DNA of 58,259 nt from Pseudomonas morbosilactucae (GTDB lineage Bacteria > Pseudomonadota > Gammaproteobacteria > Pseudomonadales > Pseudomonadaceae). Position numbers and translations under genes: made by a program. The stretch spans positions 1 through 58,259 of the forward strand of contig NZ_JALQCW010000067.1 in the NCBI RefSeq assembly GCF_023241715.1, given 5' to 3'. Of this stretch, positions 1 through 8,047 are shown piece after piece. Every line of letters starts with the position of its first letter. Within the stretch, counting starts at the first letter, position 1. The notes below the pieces were generated by a model. It saw nothing but the letters and a program-made list of their open reading frames with translations. It was not told where the DNA came from and ran no database searches.

Positions 1-1
1 T

Positions 2-253
2 GCAACCCAGGCCGCCCAAGCCCTGGAAAGCATCACCCAGGCGGTGTCGGTGATCAACGACATGAACACCCAGATCGCCAGCGCCGCCGAGGAACAGAGT
101 GCGGTGGCCGAGGACATCAATCGCAATGTCATCAACATCGGCCAGGTGGCCAATGAAATGGCCGGTGGCGCCGATGAATCCAGCGCCGCCAGCGCTGGCC
201 TGACCAAACTGGCCGAACAACAGCGGCGCCTGATCAACCAGTTCCGGGTCTGA
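2..253 (+). CDS. Methyl-accepting chemotaxis protein, C-terminal fragment
   Basis: The open frame enters from the left edge and ends at the TGA at 251-253, giving the last 83 residues of an MCP. It reads through the descending helix of the cytoplasmic signalling coiled coil, with the typical AAEEQSAVAEDINRNV segment in its first half, and ends in QFRV, a common MCP terminus. MCPs pass ligand signals through CheW and CheA to the flagellar motor. The ligand-binding and HAMP parts lie outside the window, so the specificity cannot be named. The break falls in sequence that is nearly identical among MCP paralogues, which is a typical place for an assembly to stop. Confidence 0.9.
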   Translation, partial: ATQAAQALESITQAVSVINDMNTQIASAAEEQSAVAEDINRNVINIGQVANEMAGGADESSAASAGLTKLAEQQRRLINQFRV

Positions 254-263
254 ACGCCTCTTT

Positions 264-357
264 GTAGGAGCCGGCTTGCCGGCGAAGCCATCTCAAGCGC
301 CCGCGCGAATGGTGTTGAAGACGTGCGGGCGTATCGCTGGCAAGCCAGCGCCTACAG
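264..357. repeat. REP element pair in inverted orientation
   Basis: Two copies of the Pseudomonas REP unit face each other. One reads GTAGGAGCCGGCTTGCCGGC at 264-283. The second, TATCGCTGGCAAGCCAGCGC followed by CTACAG, ends near 357. Each has its own short palindrome around a GGCTTGCC or GGCAAGCC core. Inverted REP pairs like this are common between genes in the P. fluorescens complex and are mobilised in trans by RAYT transposases. The pair lies between the convergent ends of the MCP and the SRAP gene. Confidence 0.85.
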
Positions 358-371
358 GGCGCGAGGTGGGG

Positions 372-992
372 TTAGGCGGGGGTCAGGCATTCAGGGCCAT
401 TGAGTTTGGGGTCGTTGACCAGGTTGGCCAGGACCCGCTCACGCAAGGGCGCGGGCTCGCTGGCCAGCAGGGCTTGCAGGGTGTGCAGCGGGGTCTCGGG
501 ATTGAGCCAGGCCGCCTGACCCTCGGCATCGAGAATCAGCGGCCGACGCAAGGACGACGCCGCCTGGGTCACCACCGCCGTGCTGAGCCAGACCTGCTCC
601 TGAACCGGATACGCCTCCCAGATGGCGGCAAAGAATATCGATGAGCCCTCCCCCGGCGTCAGCCAGTAGGGCCGCTTGCGGGTGGTGCCGCGCCATTCAT
701 AAAAGCCGTTGGCCGGCAGCAGGCAGCGACGCTCACGAAAGGCCTGGCGAAACATCGGCTGCTCGGCCAGGGTTTCGGCCCGGGCATGGGCCGGGGTGCG
801 CGACAGGTCCGTCAGCCAAGGCGGCGTCAGCCCCCAGCGAGCCCGGGCCAGGCTGCGCTGGTCACCTTCGGCTCGCAGGATCAGCACCGAATCATTGGGC
901 GAAATATTCCACTGCGCCCGCTGGTCCGCCGGGAACCCCGGCAAGGCGGCAAAGGCGGGATTCCAACGAAACAGCGCATAACGTCCACACAT
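372..992 (-). CDS. SRAP-domain protein (YedK/HMCES family), abasic-site DNA-protein crosslinking
   Basis: This 206-residue protein fits the SRAP family, which forms a thiazolidine crosslink to abasic sites in single-stranded DNA through Cys2. The start is placed at 992 rather than at the upstream ATG at 1004, because this gives the N-terminus MCGRYALF with the catalytic Cys exposed after removal of Met. Other family marks are the RWGLTPPW stretch, the HARAET segment (the conserved region before the Cys-containing ERRCLLPANGFYEW block), and the late NDPKLN segment. The expected catalytic Glu lies in the FYEW motif. A GAGAG ribosome site precedes the start at a usable distance. It appears monocistronic and convergent with the MCP across a REP pair. 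Confidence 0.9.
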   Translation of the reverse strand: MCGRYALFRWNPAFAALPGFPADQRAQWNISPNDSVLILRAEGDQRSLARARWGLTPPWLTDLSRTPAHARAETLAEQPMFRQAFRERRCLLPANGFYEWRGTTRKRPYWLTPGEGSSIFFAAIWEAYPVQEQVWLSTAVVTQAASSLRRPLILDAEGQAAWLNPETPLHTLQALLASEPAPLRERVLANLVNDPKLNGPECLTPA

Positions 993-1028
993 GGGGCAAG
1001 ACAACTCTCGACAGGATCGGCGGCCAGC

Positions 1029-1289
1029 CTAACAGACCAGCACGCCGGCAAAGCTTTCCGGCTCTTCGCCGGGCATAGGCAGCGCGGCATTGTACGCGGC
1101 GATCAACTCCCGTGCGTATTGCGCCTGATCGTTTTCCACCGACAGCCCCAGCAAACCGAACACCGGCAGCTCGCCAACGCCCCCCAGCAGATCGCGCCCT
1201 ACCAGGTGAGCCTCAATGCCCTCACTGGCCAGCATGCTCTGCAACAACTCGCCTTCCATCAGATTTTCCGGTTCGTAGATGCGCTGCAT
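1029..1289 (-). CDS. DUF2007-family small protein
   Basis: This 86-residue protein begins MQRIYEPENLMEGELLQSML and has the conserved DUF2007 layout. A beta strand is followed by a helix rich in E and L, then the GIEAHLVGRDLLGGVGELP loop. It ends with a helix of YARELIAAYNAA type. The family is annotated as 'putative signal transducing protein', but no biochemical role is established. It lies 12 bases downstream of the next minus-strand gene (a Cys-rich protein), so the two are probably cotranscribed. The terminal residues are cysteine-containing (GVLVC), which is not a family hallmark. Confidence is high that it is a gene and low for its function. Confidence 0.85.
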   Translation of the reverse strand: MQRIYEPENLMEGELLQSMLASEGIEAHLVGRDLLGGVGELPVFGLLGLSVENDQAQYARELIAAYNAALPMPGEEPESFAGVLVC

Positions 1290-1301
1290 AGGGCCACCCC
1301 A

Positions 1302-1484
1302 TCACTCGTTTTCACTGTGAACGTCGAGCATCCATTCCTGACCATCGGTTTGCAGGTGGAACACAATGGGCCGGCAACACACCGGACAGTCTTCGATATA
1401 GGTCTGGTCGCCACCGGACAGATCCAGCACGGCTTCAGCGTCTTCACCGCAGTAAGGGCATTGATAGTGATCGGTTTCCAGCAT
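1302..1484 (-). CDS. CPXCG motif-containing Cys-rich protein
   Basis: This 60-residue protein starts MLETDHYQCPYCGEDAE and carries CPYC near residue 9 and CPVC near residue 36, a probable zinc-binding knuckle pair. A much longer open frame extends upstream to 1661, but the start at 1484 has a GGGAGA ribosome site and matches the usual size of the family. The function is unknown; the fold resembles a small zinc ribbon. It is followed after 17 bases by the DUF2007 gene, and together they form a likely two-gene operon divergent from the acyltransferase gene at 1626. Confidence 0.85.
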   Translation of the reverse strand: MLETDHYQCPYCGEDAEAVLDLSGGDQTYIEDCPVCCRPIVFHLQTDGQEWMLDVHSENE

Positions 1485-1625
1485 CGCGGTCTCCCGAGTG
1501 ACTTGTGCGTATAATCGCCGGTCTATTCGCAGGGCTATTTTTGTTTGAGCTGACTTTTCAGACCGTGCCCGGCCATTTTTCGATCCAAACCTTCTTCTTA
1601 CCCTAGCCGTTTCCAACAAGAGAGC

Positions 1626-2792
1626 ATGATGGGCGAATTCGATGCCATCCGACCTTACCACGACAGCGAAGTACCAGCGGTGCTGGCCCGGCTGCTCGGG
1701 GACAAGGCGTTTCTAGATATCCTCACCCACTTCCGCTTCCCGCGTTTTGCCGGCACGTTCGGCTGGCTGCTCAAACCCCTGATCGCGCAACGGCTGCGCC
1801 GTGAGTTCGCCGGGGTCACGACGGTGGCGACCTTGCAGGACAAGGTCGAGTTCTACGTCGACCACACCATCGAGCGGGCCACTGACGGCGTCACCTACAC
1901 CGGGGTCGAGCAGTTCAAGTCCGGCGTTGCCTACCTGTTCCTGGCCAACCACCGTGACATCGTCATGGACCCGGCCTTCGTCAACTACGCGGTGTATCAC
2001 GCCGGCCTGCCCACGCCGCGCATCGCCATTGGCGACAACCTCCTGCAAAAGCCCTTCGTCAGCGACCTGATGCGCCTGAACAAGAGCTTTATCGTGCACC
2101 GTTCGATCACCGGTCGGCGCGAGAAGATGGCGGCCTACCAACTGCTGTCGGCGTACATCAACCACTCGATCCGTAACGACTGCCAGTCGATCTGGATCGC
2201 CCAGGCCGAAGGCCGGGCCAAGGACGGCGACGATCGCACCGAGTCGGCGATCCTCAAGATGTTCCACATGAGCCGCAAGGACGAGCCGTTCGGTGAAGTG
2301 ATCCAGTCGCTGAACCTGACGCCCGTGTCCATCAGCTACGAATACGACCCCTGCGATCAGGCCAAGGCCCGGGAGCTTTACATCCGCGCCACCACCGGCA
2401 GCTACACCAAGGTGCCGGGCGAGGACGACGTCAGCATCGCCAAGGGCATCACGGGCTATAAAGGCCGGGTCCATGTGAACTTCGCCCCGCCCATCAGCGA
2501 GCTGTTTGAAGACACCAAGCAATTGGCCATTGAGATGGACCGGCAGATTCTCGGCGGCTACCGCCTGTTTCCGGTGCATTACCTGGCGTATGCCCAGTGG
2601 AACGAGGCCGACCCGCAGTTGCAAGTGCCCAAGGCCGAGGACGTGTTCCCGGCCCAGGAGCTGGCCAAGGCCCAGGAAGAATGGCAGCGCCGGCTGGACG
2701 CCTGTCCACCCGAGCATCGCCCGTACCTGGTGCTGCAATACGCGACGCCGGTGCGCAATCAGTACCGGGTCAAGGCCGGGCTGGCGCTGTAA
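1626..2792 (+). CDS. Glycerol acyltransferase (PlsC-like domain)
   Basis: This 388-residue protein contains the lysophospholipid acyltransferase signature NHRDIVMD, with His109 and Asp114 forming the HX4D catalytic pair. It also has the acyl-acceptor motif EGR at 195-197 followed by AKDGDDRT. The family transfers an acyl group to a glycerol-phosphate or lysolipid acceptor at the membrane. Length and sequence fit the Pseudomonas '1-acyl-sn-glycerol-3-phosphate acyltransferase' type, which is much larger than standard PlsC (about 250 residues). No transmembrane helix is evident. Two ATGs lie in tandem at 1626 and 1629. A TATAAT hexamer at 1510-1515 may be part of its promoter. The exact substrate is not decidable from sequence. 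Confidence 0.85.
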   Translation: MMGEFDAIRPYHDSEVPAVLARLLGDKAFLDILTHFRFPRFAGTFGWLLKPLIAQRLRREFAGVTTVATLQDKVEFYVDHTIERATDGVTYTGVEQFKSGVAYLFLANHRDIVMDPAFVNYAVYHAGLPTPRIAIGDNLLQKPFVSDLMRLNKSFIVHRSITGRREKMAAYQLLSAYINHSIRNDCQSIWIAQAEGRAKDGDDRTESAILKMFHMSRKDEPFGEVIQSLNLTPVSISYEYDPCDQAKARELYIRATTGSYTKVPGEDDVSIAKGITGYKGRVHVNFAPPISELFEDTKQLAIEMDRQILGGYRLFPVHYLAYAQWNEADPQLQVPKAEDVFPAQELAKAQEEWQRRLDACPPEHRPYLVLQYATPVRNQYRVKAGLAL

Positions 2793-2813
2793 AACACCGA
2801 TCAGAAAAACCGC

Positions 2814-2835
2814 AACGGCGCCCCAGGGCGCCGTT
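2814..2835 (+). terminator. Probable Rho-independent terminator
   Basis: A perfect 9-bp stem (AACGGCGCC pairing with GGCGCCGTT) closes a CCAG loop just after the acyltransferase stop. The T-tract is poor (GTTGT), so termination strength is uncertain. It would serve the plus strand, and possibly the convergent gene at 2868-3155. Confidence 0.6.
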
Positions 2836-2867
2836 GTTGTAGGTGCAGAACCGTCCCGCGCGCCGAC

Positions 2868-3155
2868 TCAGAAACGCGTGCTAATCCACGACACCAGCAG
2901 CGCCAGGCCCAGGCAGGCAAAACCGAAGCGGTAGAAAAACCGATTCATGCGCACGGTCGCCAGGTCGAGCATGGGCAGCGGCGGCTCGACGCCGCGCTGG
3001 GTGCTTTGTGCCGCCAGGCTGGCCATGGCGCGTTGCTCACGACGACGGGTGGCGTGCAGCACCCAGCCGCCTGGGCAGGCAAACAGCAGGGCGAGAATGT
3101 TGATCAGTTTGGCGGGGTGGGCATTGAACAACGACCAAAGCACTTGCAGCGACAT
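2868..3155 (-). CDS. Conserved small membrane protein, function unknown
   Basis: This 95-residue protein starts MSLQVLWSLF. A hydrophobic segment lies near residues 15-35 (LINILALLFACPGGWVL) and a second near the C-terminus (FACLGLALLVSW), separated by a charged cytoplasmic-type loop containing RRREQR. This predicts two membrane spans. The second of two tandem ATGs (3155) is preferred because GAGG then sits six bases upstream. I do not recognise a named family. It is transcribed alone and convergent with the acyltransferase gene. Confidence 0.7.
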   Translation of the reverse strand: MSLQVLWSLFNAHPAKLINILALLFACPGGWVLHATRRREQRAMASLAAQSTQRGVEPPLPMLDLATVRMNRFFYRFGFACLGLALLVSWISTRF

Positions 3156-3347
3156 CATGAACCTCGAATCAAACAGAACTGGCGGGCCGTCGATCGACAG
3201 CGCGCGGCGCGGATTCTACCCAAAGCCCGACACCTTGCCCGGTTTTTTCCGACCAGTTACGGGGACTGGCGGTTTAAATTGCCCTGTCATCCATTCGTCA
3301 TCTGAACAAGCCAGTCTGTTGCACCTCGATAGTCCATGGAGCTTGTC

Positions 3348-3554
3348 ATGCTGCACGCCGAAAACCAGGATCGCCTGTACCTGATCTCCCCCAGCGACGA
3401 GCAGGAAGCCTTGATTGGCGCCCTGGCGTTCAACGTCCAGGACCGTCACTGGCTGGTGTACTGCGCCCTGGGCGGCCATCAGCATGCGGACCTGCCGGAA
3501 AGCGATCCGGCCACCGGACTGAGCTTCCTGGACTTCTACGTGGAAGCCGCCTGA
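3348..3554 (+). CDS. Conserved small protein of unknown function
   Basis: This 68-residue acidic protein begins MLHAENQDRLYLIS. An upstream ATG at 3336 is in frame, but GGAG lies seven bases before the ATG at 3348, so the internal start is preferred. The composition is soluble, with a GALAFNVQDRHWLVYCALGG core and a DFYVEAA end. A strong terminator follows 20 bases after the stop, which supports an independent expressed gene. I do not recognise the function. Confidence 0.7.
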   Translation: MLHAENQDRLYLISPSDEQEALIGALAFNVQDRHWLVYCALGGHQHADLPESDPATGLSFLDFYVEAA

Positions 3555-3575
3555 ACCCCGGCCCGCGAACATGAA

Positions 3576-3607
3576 AAAGCCCGGCTTCAGGGATGAAGCC
3601 GGGCTTT
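3576..3607. terminator. Bidirectional Rho-independent terminator
   Basis: A perfect 14-bp inverted repeat (AAAGCCCGGCTTCA with TGAAGCCGGGCTTT) surrounds a GGGA loop. A-rich sequence lies on one side and TTTCTTTT on the other. It sits between the convergent small gene at 3348-3554 and the YajG lipoprotein gene and can end transcripts from both. Confidence 0.9.
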
Positions 3608-3640
3608 CTTTTGGGCCCGCCGATGATTCGGGGCGGGCTG

Positions 3641-4225
3641 TTACTCGCCGAGGATCTGACCGATGGTCGGGTCCTTGAACAGGCGGGTCAGGGCGTCACT
3701 CAGTACATCGCCCACCAGCTTGGTGTTGGTTTCCTGGTTCGGCGCCATGCCGAAGCGCTGATCCAGCGACGCGCCATAACGGCCGCTGTAGCGACGGTTG
3801 GCGTTCTGCACATCGGAGCGGAAGGTCGCGCCAATGGTGGCTTCAGTCACATACAGGCCTTCCTTGGGCGACTGGTACTTCAGTTCGGCCAGGGTCACGG
3901 TGAGTTGTGGAGCGTTGTAGGCGTTGGACGTTGGGGTAAAGCCCAACAGGCGGACTGCGGCTTCAGCCTGGGCCTGCAGTTTCGGCAGGATTTGCGCACC
4001 CTGGACAGTGATGGCACTGGTTTCCGGGTACAGGCCACCGCGAGTGCCTAGGGTCGGCGACGGACGACCATCCACGACCCGCACCACCACCGGCTGACCG
4101 TGACCTACAGGGGCCAGTTGAGTCGTGAGTTTAGGTTCAGGGCTGAGTTGTTGCGGGCTGTGGGCGCAGCCAACCAGGGACAAGCTGGTCACAGTGATCA
4201 AACCGAACAACAGGCGTTGCAACAT
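3641..4225 (-). CDS. YajG-family lipoprotein
   Basis: This 194-residue protein has a signal peptide MLQRLLFGLITVTSLSLVGC whose LVGC forms a lipobox, so it is probably a lipid-anchored envelope protein. The start at 4225 is chosen from several in-frame ATGs because GGAG lies eight bases upstream. The mature part contains the YajG features VVVRVVDGRPSPTLGTRGG near residues 46-64 and a long alternating strand region. YajG proteins are outer-membrane-associated lipoproteins of uncertain role, found in E. coli next to ampG and bolA. Those neighbours are absent here, so no functional inference comes from context. Confidence 0.85.
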   Translation of the reverse strand: MLQRLLFGLITVTSLSLVGCAHSPQQLSPEPKLTTQLAPVGHGQPVVVRVVDGRPSPTLGTRGGLYPETSAITVQGAQILPKLQAQAEAAVRLLGFTPTSNAYNAPQLTVTLAELKYQSPKEGLYVTEATIGATFRSDVQNANRRYSGRYGASLDQRFGMAPNQETNTKLVGDVLSDALTRLFKDPTIGQILGE

Positions 4226-4430
4226 GCTCATTTCTCCAGAAATCAGGCACAAACAGGGCGCCAGTATAGCGGGGCTCGACAGCGGCTAACCAGCGTCAGC
4301 CAAGAGTTAGTCAAGGCTCAGACAGGGACGGCACACCGCGGTTCCTGTCACCTCGCCGTCACAGGCATTACACAGCGGTGTAACGCTGATCATGCATGCT
4401 GGCCCTACTCGCCCCAACTGGTACATCGTC

Positions 4431-4664
4431 ATGCACTTTCTCTGGTCTCTGTTCAGCCCTCGGCCCAAATTCCGCAGCTACGCCCTGCTCGACGCCCAGG
4501 GTCGCTGCCAAGCCTTCAAGCATTGCAGCCAGGCACCTGCGGGCCATGGTTGGGTAGAGATAGAAGAAATCCGCCTCAACTGGTTGCACCAGCCGCTGCC
4601 CGCCAGCGCCCGTGTCAGCCCGCGCCTGGCCCGCCCCGGGGTACAACCCTTGCTGGCCACCTGA
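4431..4664 (+). CDS. Hypothetical protein, Pseudomonas-type
   Basis: The frame encodes 77 residues from MHFLWSLFSPRPKFRSYALL, with a basic Pro-rich C-terminus. The frame remains open upstream to 4392, and neither start has a good ribosome site, so the start is a judgement based on the compact product. The pattern SYALLDAQGRCQAFKHC suggests a small beta domain. I have no family assignment, and it could be a non-coding open frame. Confidence 0.5.
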   Translation: MHFLWSLFSPRPKFRSYALLDAQGRCQAFKHCSQAPAGHGWVEIEEIRLNWLHQPLPASARVSPRLARPGVQPLLAT

Positions 4665-5400
4665 CCAAACACCTAATAAAAGTCATTAAACAGGATCATT
4701 TCTGCGCATTTCTTCGTTACAATCTCCCCCCGATTATAAGGACGTCTCCTGATCGGGCCTCGCAGCACCGCCAATACCCAGGTATTTGGCACCCCGCACC
4801 GCCCACAGAGAGCCGCCCACACAGATCGAGTGAAGCTGCGTGCTTGCTGTGCACCTTGCAAACCACCACTTTTCGCGAATCTGCCAGAGCTGCCATTGCT
4901 CGGACACTGAAGCTGTTCGCCCGTTTGTGCCCCATGCCCTGCATGGCGTCATCCATTCGGGCCAGGTGCCAGGCTGAGGCAGCCCTTTTTTGAGGTTCAC
5001 GTCTTCAAAAGAGCGTGAAAAAACGGGTTTTCACAACTTCACAAGAGTGTGGCGAGCAAATGAATAGTTTTGCGTCTGAACTGGCACCATTAGCCTCTAC
5101 AACAGCCCGATTACACAGGACCGAGCCCTCCTCAGATACTTGCGCTTGATGCCTGTCCGCTGACGGATTTGGTTGCACGAACGGAGGCCTCGACCATAAG
5201 TCGAATTGCCCCCAGCGCCCCGGGATGCGTTCATACGCACCTTAGGCCGGGTGGGCAGCGTCCGTAGAAGTTGCAAAAAATTGCGAAGATTCGGACATGG
5301 TGATCCTGGCCATGGGTAACTTGGGGCATCACGTGAACCGCCCCGTCACTCCTGGCAGCTATGCCGTCAATTTGGTGCTGCAGATTTTGGAGACGCGTTA
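4665..5400 (+). other. Long non-coding leader upstream of mqo
   Basis: This 736-base stretch holds no convincing gene. The frames through it lack ribosome sites and codon-usage bias, and it is visibly more AT-rich than its surroundings in places. A hairpin GTGAAAA-N6-TTTTCAC lies at 5015-5034. A perfect ribosome-site-like GGAGG at 5183-5187 is followed eight bases later by ATA instead of ATG. A TGCGT-TCAT-ACGCA hairpin lies near 5224-5240. It most likely carries the mqo promoter and a long 5' untranslated region; a small RNA is possible but not shown. Confidence 0.5.
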
Positions 5401-6909
5401 ATGGCGCATAACGAAGCAGTAGACGTTGTATTGGTTGGGGCCGGCATCATGAGTGCCACCCTCGCTGTACTGCTCAAAGAGCTCGACCCCAGCATCAAGC
5501 TGGAAGTCGTTGAGCTGATGGATTCGGGTGCCGCGGAGAGTTCCAACCCGTGGAACAACGCCGGTACCGGCCACGCTGGCCTCTGTGAGCTGAACTACAC
5601 ACCACAGGCCGCCGATGGCAGTGTCGACATCAAGAAAGCCGTGCACATCAACACCCAGTTCGAGGTGTCGAAGCAGTTCTGGTCGTACCTGACCAAGCAA
5701 GGCACCTTCGGTTCGTCCAAGTCCTTTATCAGCCCGGTGCCGCACCTGAGTTTCGTCCAGGGCGACAAAGGCGTTTCCTTCCTCAAGAAGCGTTTTGACG
5801 TGCTGAGCCAGCACCATGCCTTTGCGGACATGGAATACACCGAAGACAAAGCCAAGATGGCCGAGTGGATGCCCCTCATGATGCCGGGCCGTCCGGCGGA
5901 TGAAACCATCGCCGCCACCCGCGTCTTGAACGGCACCGACGTCAACTTCGGCGCCCTGACCAACCAGTTGCTCAAGCACCTGACCAGCGCCCCCGATGCA
6001 CAGGTCAAGTACTGCAAGCGCGTAACCGGCCTCAAGCGCAATGCCAACGGCTGGACCGTGAGCATCAAGGACGTCAACAACGGCGCCAGCCGCGACGTCG
6101 ACGCCAAGTTCGTGTTCCTCGGCGCCGGTGGTGCGGCCCTGCCGCTGCTGCAAGCCTCGGGCATCGAAGAGAGCAAAGGTTTTGGCGGTTTCCCGGTCAG
6201 TGGCCAGTGGCTGCGTTGCGACAACCCGGAAGTGGTCAAGCACCACCAAGCCAAGGTCTACAGCCAAGCCGCCGTGGGTTCGCCACCGATGTCGGTGCCG
6301 CACCTGGACACCCGTGTAGTCGATGGCAAGAAATCCCTGCTGTTCGGGCCTTACGCGGGCTTCACCACCAAGTTCCTCAAACACGGTTCATTCCTCGACC
6401 TGCCGCTGTCGGTTCGCGCCGGCAACATCGGGCCGATGCTGGCCGTGGCCCGGGACAACATGGACCTGACCAAGTACCTGGTCAGCGAAGTCATGCAATC
6501 CATGGAGCAGCGCCTGGAATCCCTGCGCCGCTTCTACCCGGAGGCGAAAGCCGAAGACTGGCGCCTGGAAGTGGCCGGCCAGCGGGTGCAGATCATCAAG
6601 AAAGACCCGAAGAAAGGCGGTGTGCTGCAGTTCGGCACCGAGCTGGTGGCGGCCAAGGACGGCTCTCTGGCCGCCCTGCTCGGCGCGTCCCCGGGCGCTT
6701 CGGTGACCGTGTCGATCATGCTGGAACTGATCGAACGCTGCTTCCCAGCCAAGGCCAGTGGCGAGTGGGCGGCCAAGCTCAAGGAAATCTTCCCGGCTCG
6801 GGAAAAGGTCCTGGAAACCGACGCCGAGCTGTACCGCAAGGTCAACAGCGAGAACAACGTCAGCCTGGAGTTGGTCGAGGCCAACCAGGAAAGCGAAAGC
6901 TTCGCGTAA
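5401..6909 (+). CDS. mqo: Malate:quinone oxidoreductase
   Basis: This 502-residue flavoenzyme oxidises malate to oxaloacetate and passes electrons to the quinone pool, replacing or supplementing NAD-dependent malate dehydrogenase in Pseudomonas. The FAD-binding motif GAGIMSATL starts at residue 13, followed by the adenine-ribose Glu in VVELMD. The family segment NPWNNAGTGHAGLCELNYTP lies near residues 49-68. GASPGASVTVSIML near the C-terminus closes the FAD site. The protein is peripheral on the inner face of the membrane; no signal peptide or helix is seen. GGAG eight bases before ATG fixes the start. It is monocistronic, with a long leader and a strong terminator. P. fluorescens genomes usually carry more than one mqo paralogue. 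Confidence 0.95.
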   Translation: MAHNEAVDVVLVGAGIMSATLAVLLKELDPSIKLEVVELMDSGAAESSNPWNNAGTGHAGLCELNYTPQAADGSVDIKKAVHINTQFEVSKQFWSYLTKQGTFGSSKSFISPVPHLSFVQGDKGVSFLKKRFDVLSQHHAFADMEYTEDKAKMAEWMPLMMPGRPADETIAATRVLNGTDVNFGALTNQLLKHLTSAPDAQVKYCKRVTGLKRNANGWTVSIKDVNNGASRDVDAKFVFLGAGGAALPLLQASGIEESKGFGGFPVSGQWLRCDNPEVVKHHQAKVYSQAAVGSPPMSVPHLDTRVVDGKKSLLFGPYAGFTTKFLKHGSFLDLPLSVRAGNIGPMLAVARDNMDLTKYLVSEVMQSMEQRLESLRRFYPEAKAEDWRLEVAGQRVQIIKKDPKKGGVLQFGTELVAAKDGSLAALLGASPGASVTVSIMLELIERCFPAKASGEWAAKLKEIFPAREKVLETDAELYRKVNSENNVSLELVEANQESESFA

Positions 6910-6921
6910 TCGGCGCCCCAT

Positions 6922-6964
6922 AAAAAAACGCCCCGTCCTGCTGCAGGACGGGGCGTTTTTTTTT
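6922..6964 (+). terminator. Strong Rho-independent terminator after mqo
   Basis: An A-tract is followed by a long GC stem (ACGCCCCGTCCTGC with GCAGGACGGGGCGT) and nine T residues. The symmetric A and T tracts make it potentially bidirectional. Confidence 0.92.
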
Positions 6965-7032
6965 ATGGGCTTCTTATAGGGACACAAGGCCGGCGAACAA
7001 CGATGAAGGGGGCCGCTAGCAACACTGCGCGC

Positions 7033-7062
7033 CCCTTCGCGGGCAAGCCCGCGCCTACAGGA
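7033..7062. repeat. Single REP-like element
   Basis: CCTTCGCGGGCAAGCCCGCG followed by CCTACAGG is the usual P. fluorescens REP unit, with the palindrome GCGGGC-AA-GCCCGC. It lies between the mqo terminator and the end of the PA4642-like gene. Confidence 0.8.
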
Positions 7063-7069
7063 GCACCGA

Positions 7070-7357
7070 TCAGCCGCGGGCCTTCTCGATCAGCTCGATG
7101 TACTCGGCTGCGTTGCGCTGGTCCTGGATCAGGTCAACGAAGGTCTTGCCTTGCTCGTCCTTGCCGTCCAGGTCGTGACCGGCTTCGACAAAGAACACCA
7201 AAAAACGCTCAAAATCATCGATACGCAGGCCACGGTAGGCCTTGATCAGTTTGTGCAGGGACGGCGAAGTCGCGTCGACCGGTTCGAAATCGAGGAACAA
7301 CTTGATCTGCCCATCGCCGATCTCGTCACCAATCAGTTGTTTCTTATCTTTACGCAT
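7070..7357 (-). CDS. PA4642-family conserved protein
   Basis: This 95-residue soluble protein starts MRKDKKQLIGDEIGDGQIKL and has two amphipathic helical regions (LHKLIKAYRGLRIDDFERFL and the ERNAAEYIELIEKARG-like end). The family takes its name from the P. aeruginosa gene at the same place next to the second mqo gene; the role is unknown. Its location beside mqo is conserved by synteny as I recall it. It faces mqo and ends just after a REP unit. Confidence 0.85.
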   Translation of the reverse strand: MRKDKKQLIGDEIGDGQIKLFLDFEPVDATSPSLHKLIKAYRGLRIDDFERFLVFFVEAGHDLDGKDEQGKTFVDLIQDQRNAAEYIELIEKARG

Positions 7358-7420
7358 TGCCGACTCCAGCTCGCAGACATTTCACGGGGCGGGCAGTTTA
7401 CCCCCAGGCAGCACCGGGCC

Positions 7421-7906
7421 TCAACGCGAGCGTACGGCGCCGGTGTGCAAGTCGGCCCAGACATGGCCATTGGCGTAGCTGAGGAACTGGCAATACACCG
7501 TGTCGTTGCGCAGCAAGTCCATCACCACCCGGTACTGGGACAGCGGGTAGTACAGGGTCAGGGCCTTGCTCTTAGGGTCGAAAATCGGCTTTTTCAGGCT
7601 TTTGCTTTCGCCGTCGAAGTTCACCAACACCTGGCTGATGCTCGCCCCCCTGTTCAACGGCTTGCCTTTGAGGCGCACCAGCAAGGGCGAAGTCACTGGA
7701 ATGGGTTGCTGGTTGGACTGACGCTGGCTGCCGATCACCACCGAGTACTCGGTGACTTGCAGCAGTTGCTGCTGCTCCGGCGCGGAGTCACGCAAGGTCA
7801 GGTCATCGGGGGGCAGGAACTGCGCATGCATCGGCGCCGGGGCTGCCGCCAGTGGAAGGCTCAGGGTCAAAAGAAGGGCCGCGCTACTGCGAATCAACAG
7901 GCTCAT
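7421..7906 (-). CDS. Secreted/periplasmic conserved protein (PA4643-like)
   Basis: This 161-residue protein has the Sec signal peptide MSLLIRSSAALLLTLSLPLAAA, with probable cleavage near AAA-PAP. The mature domain begins HAQFLPPDDLTLRDS and has an alternating beta pattern (QLLQVTEYSVVIGSQRQSNQ, then SPLLVRLKGKPL). The start at 7906 is fixed by GGAG six bases upstream; an in-frame extension to 8038 looks non-coding. I do not know its function. It matches the genomic slot of P. aeruginosa PA4643, between PA4642 and the WbuC-like gene. Confidence 0.75.
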   Translation of the reverse strand: MSLLIRSSAALLLTLSLPLAAAPAPMHAQFLPPDDLTLRDSAPEQQQLLQVTEYSVVIGSQRQSNQQPIPVTSPLLVRLKGKPLNRGASISQVLVNFDGESKSLKKPIFDPKSKALTLYYPLSQYRVVMDLLRNDTVYCQFLSYANGHVWADLHTGAVRSR

Positions 7907-8047
7907 GACAGGCTCCAGGCAAGGGCCGATCACTCTAGCACGGCTTCTGATCAGCCTTGCATGCAGCGGTGGAGCCTGTAGGCCATGCAAACAACCCCGG
8001 AGATGGGCAGGTGCCTGCGAACGGCAGAAACGCTGCACGCCGCAGGA

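Noticed and set aside
1713..2738. Long open frames antisense to the acyltransferase, mqo, upp-uraA, ychF, amidase and other genes
   Set aside because: They have no ribosome site or recognisable domain and are expected in GC-rich coding DNA with third-position bias; the opposite strand holds a clear gene each time.
4100..4993. A 297-codon frame reaching from yajG antisense into the mqo leader
   Set aside because: It runs opposite to the YajG gene, then through low-bias sequence, without a plausible start or family signature.
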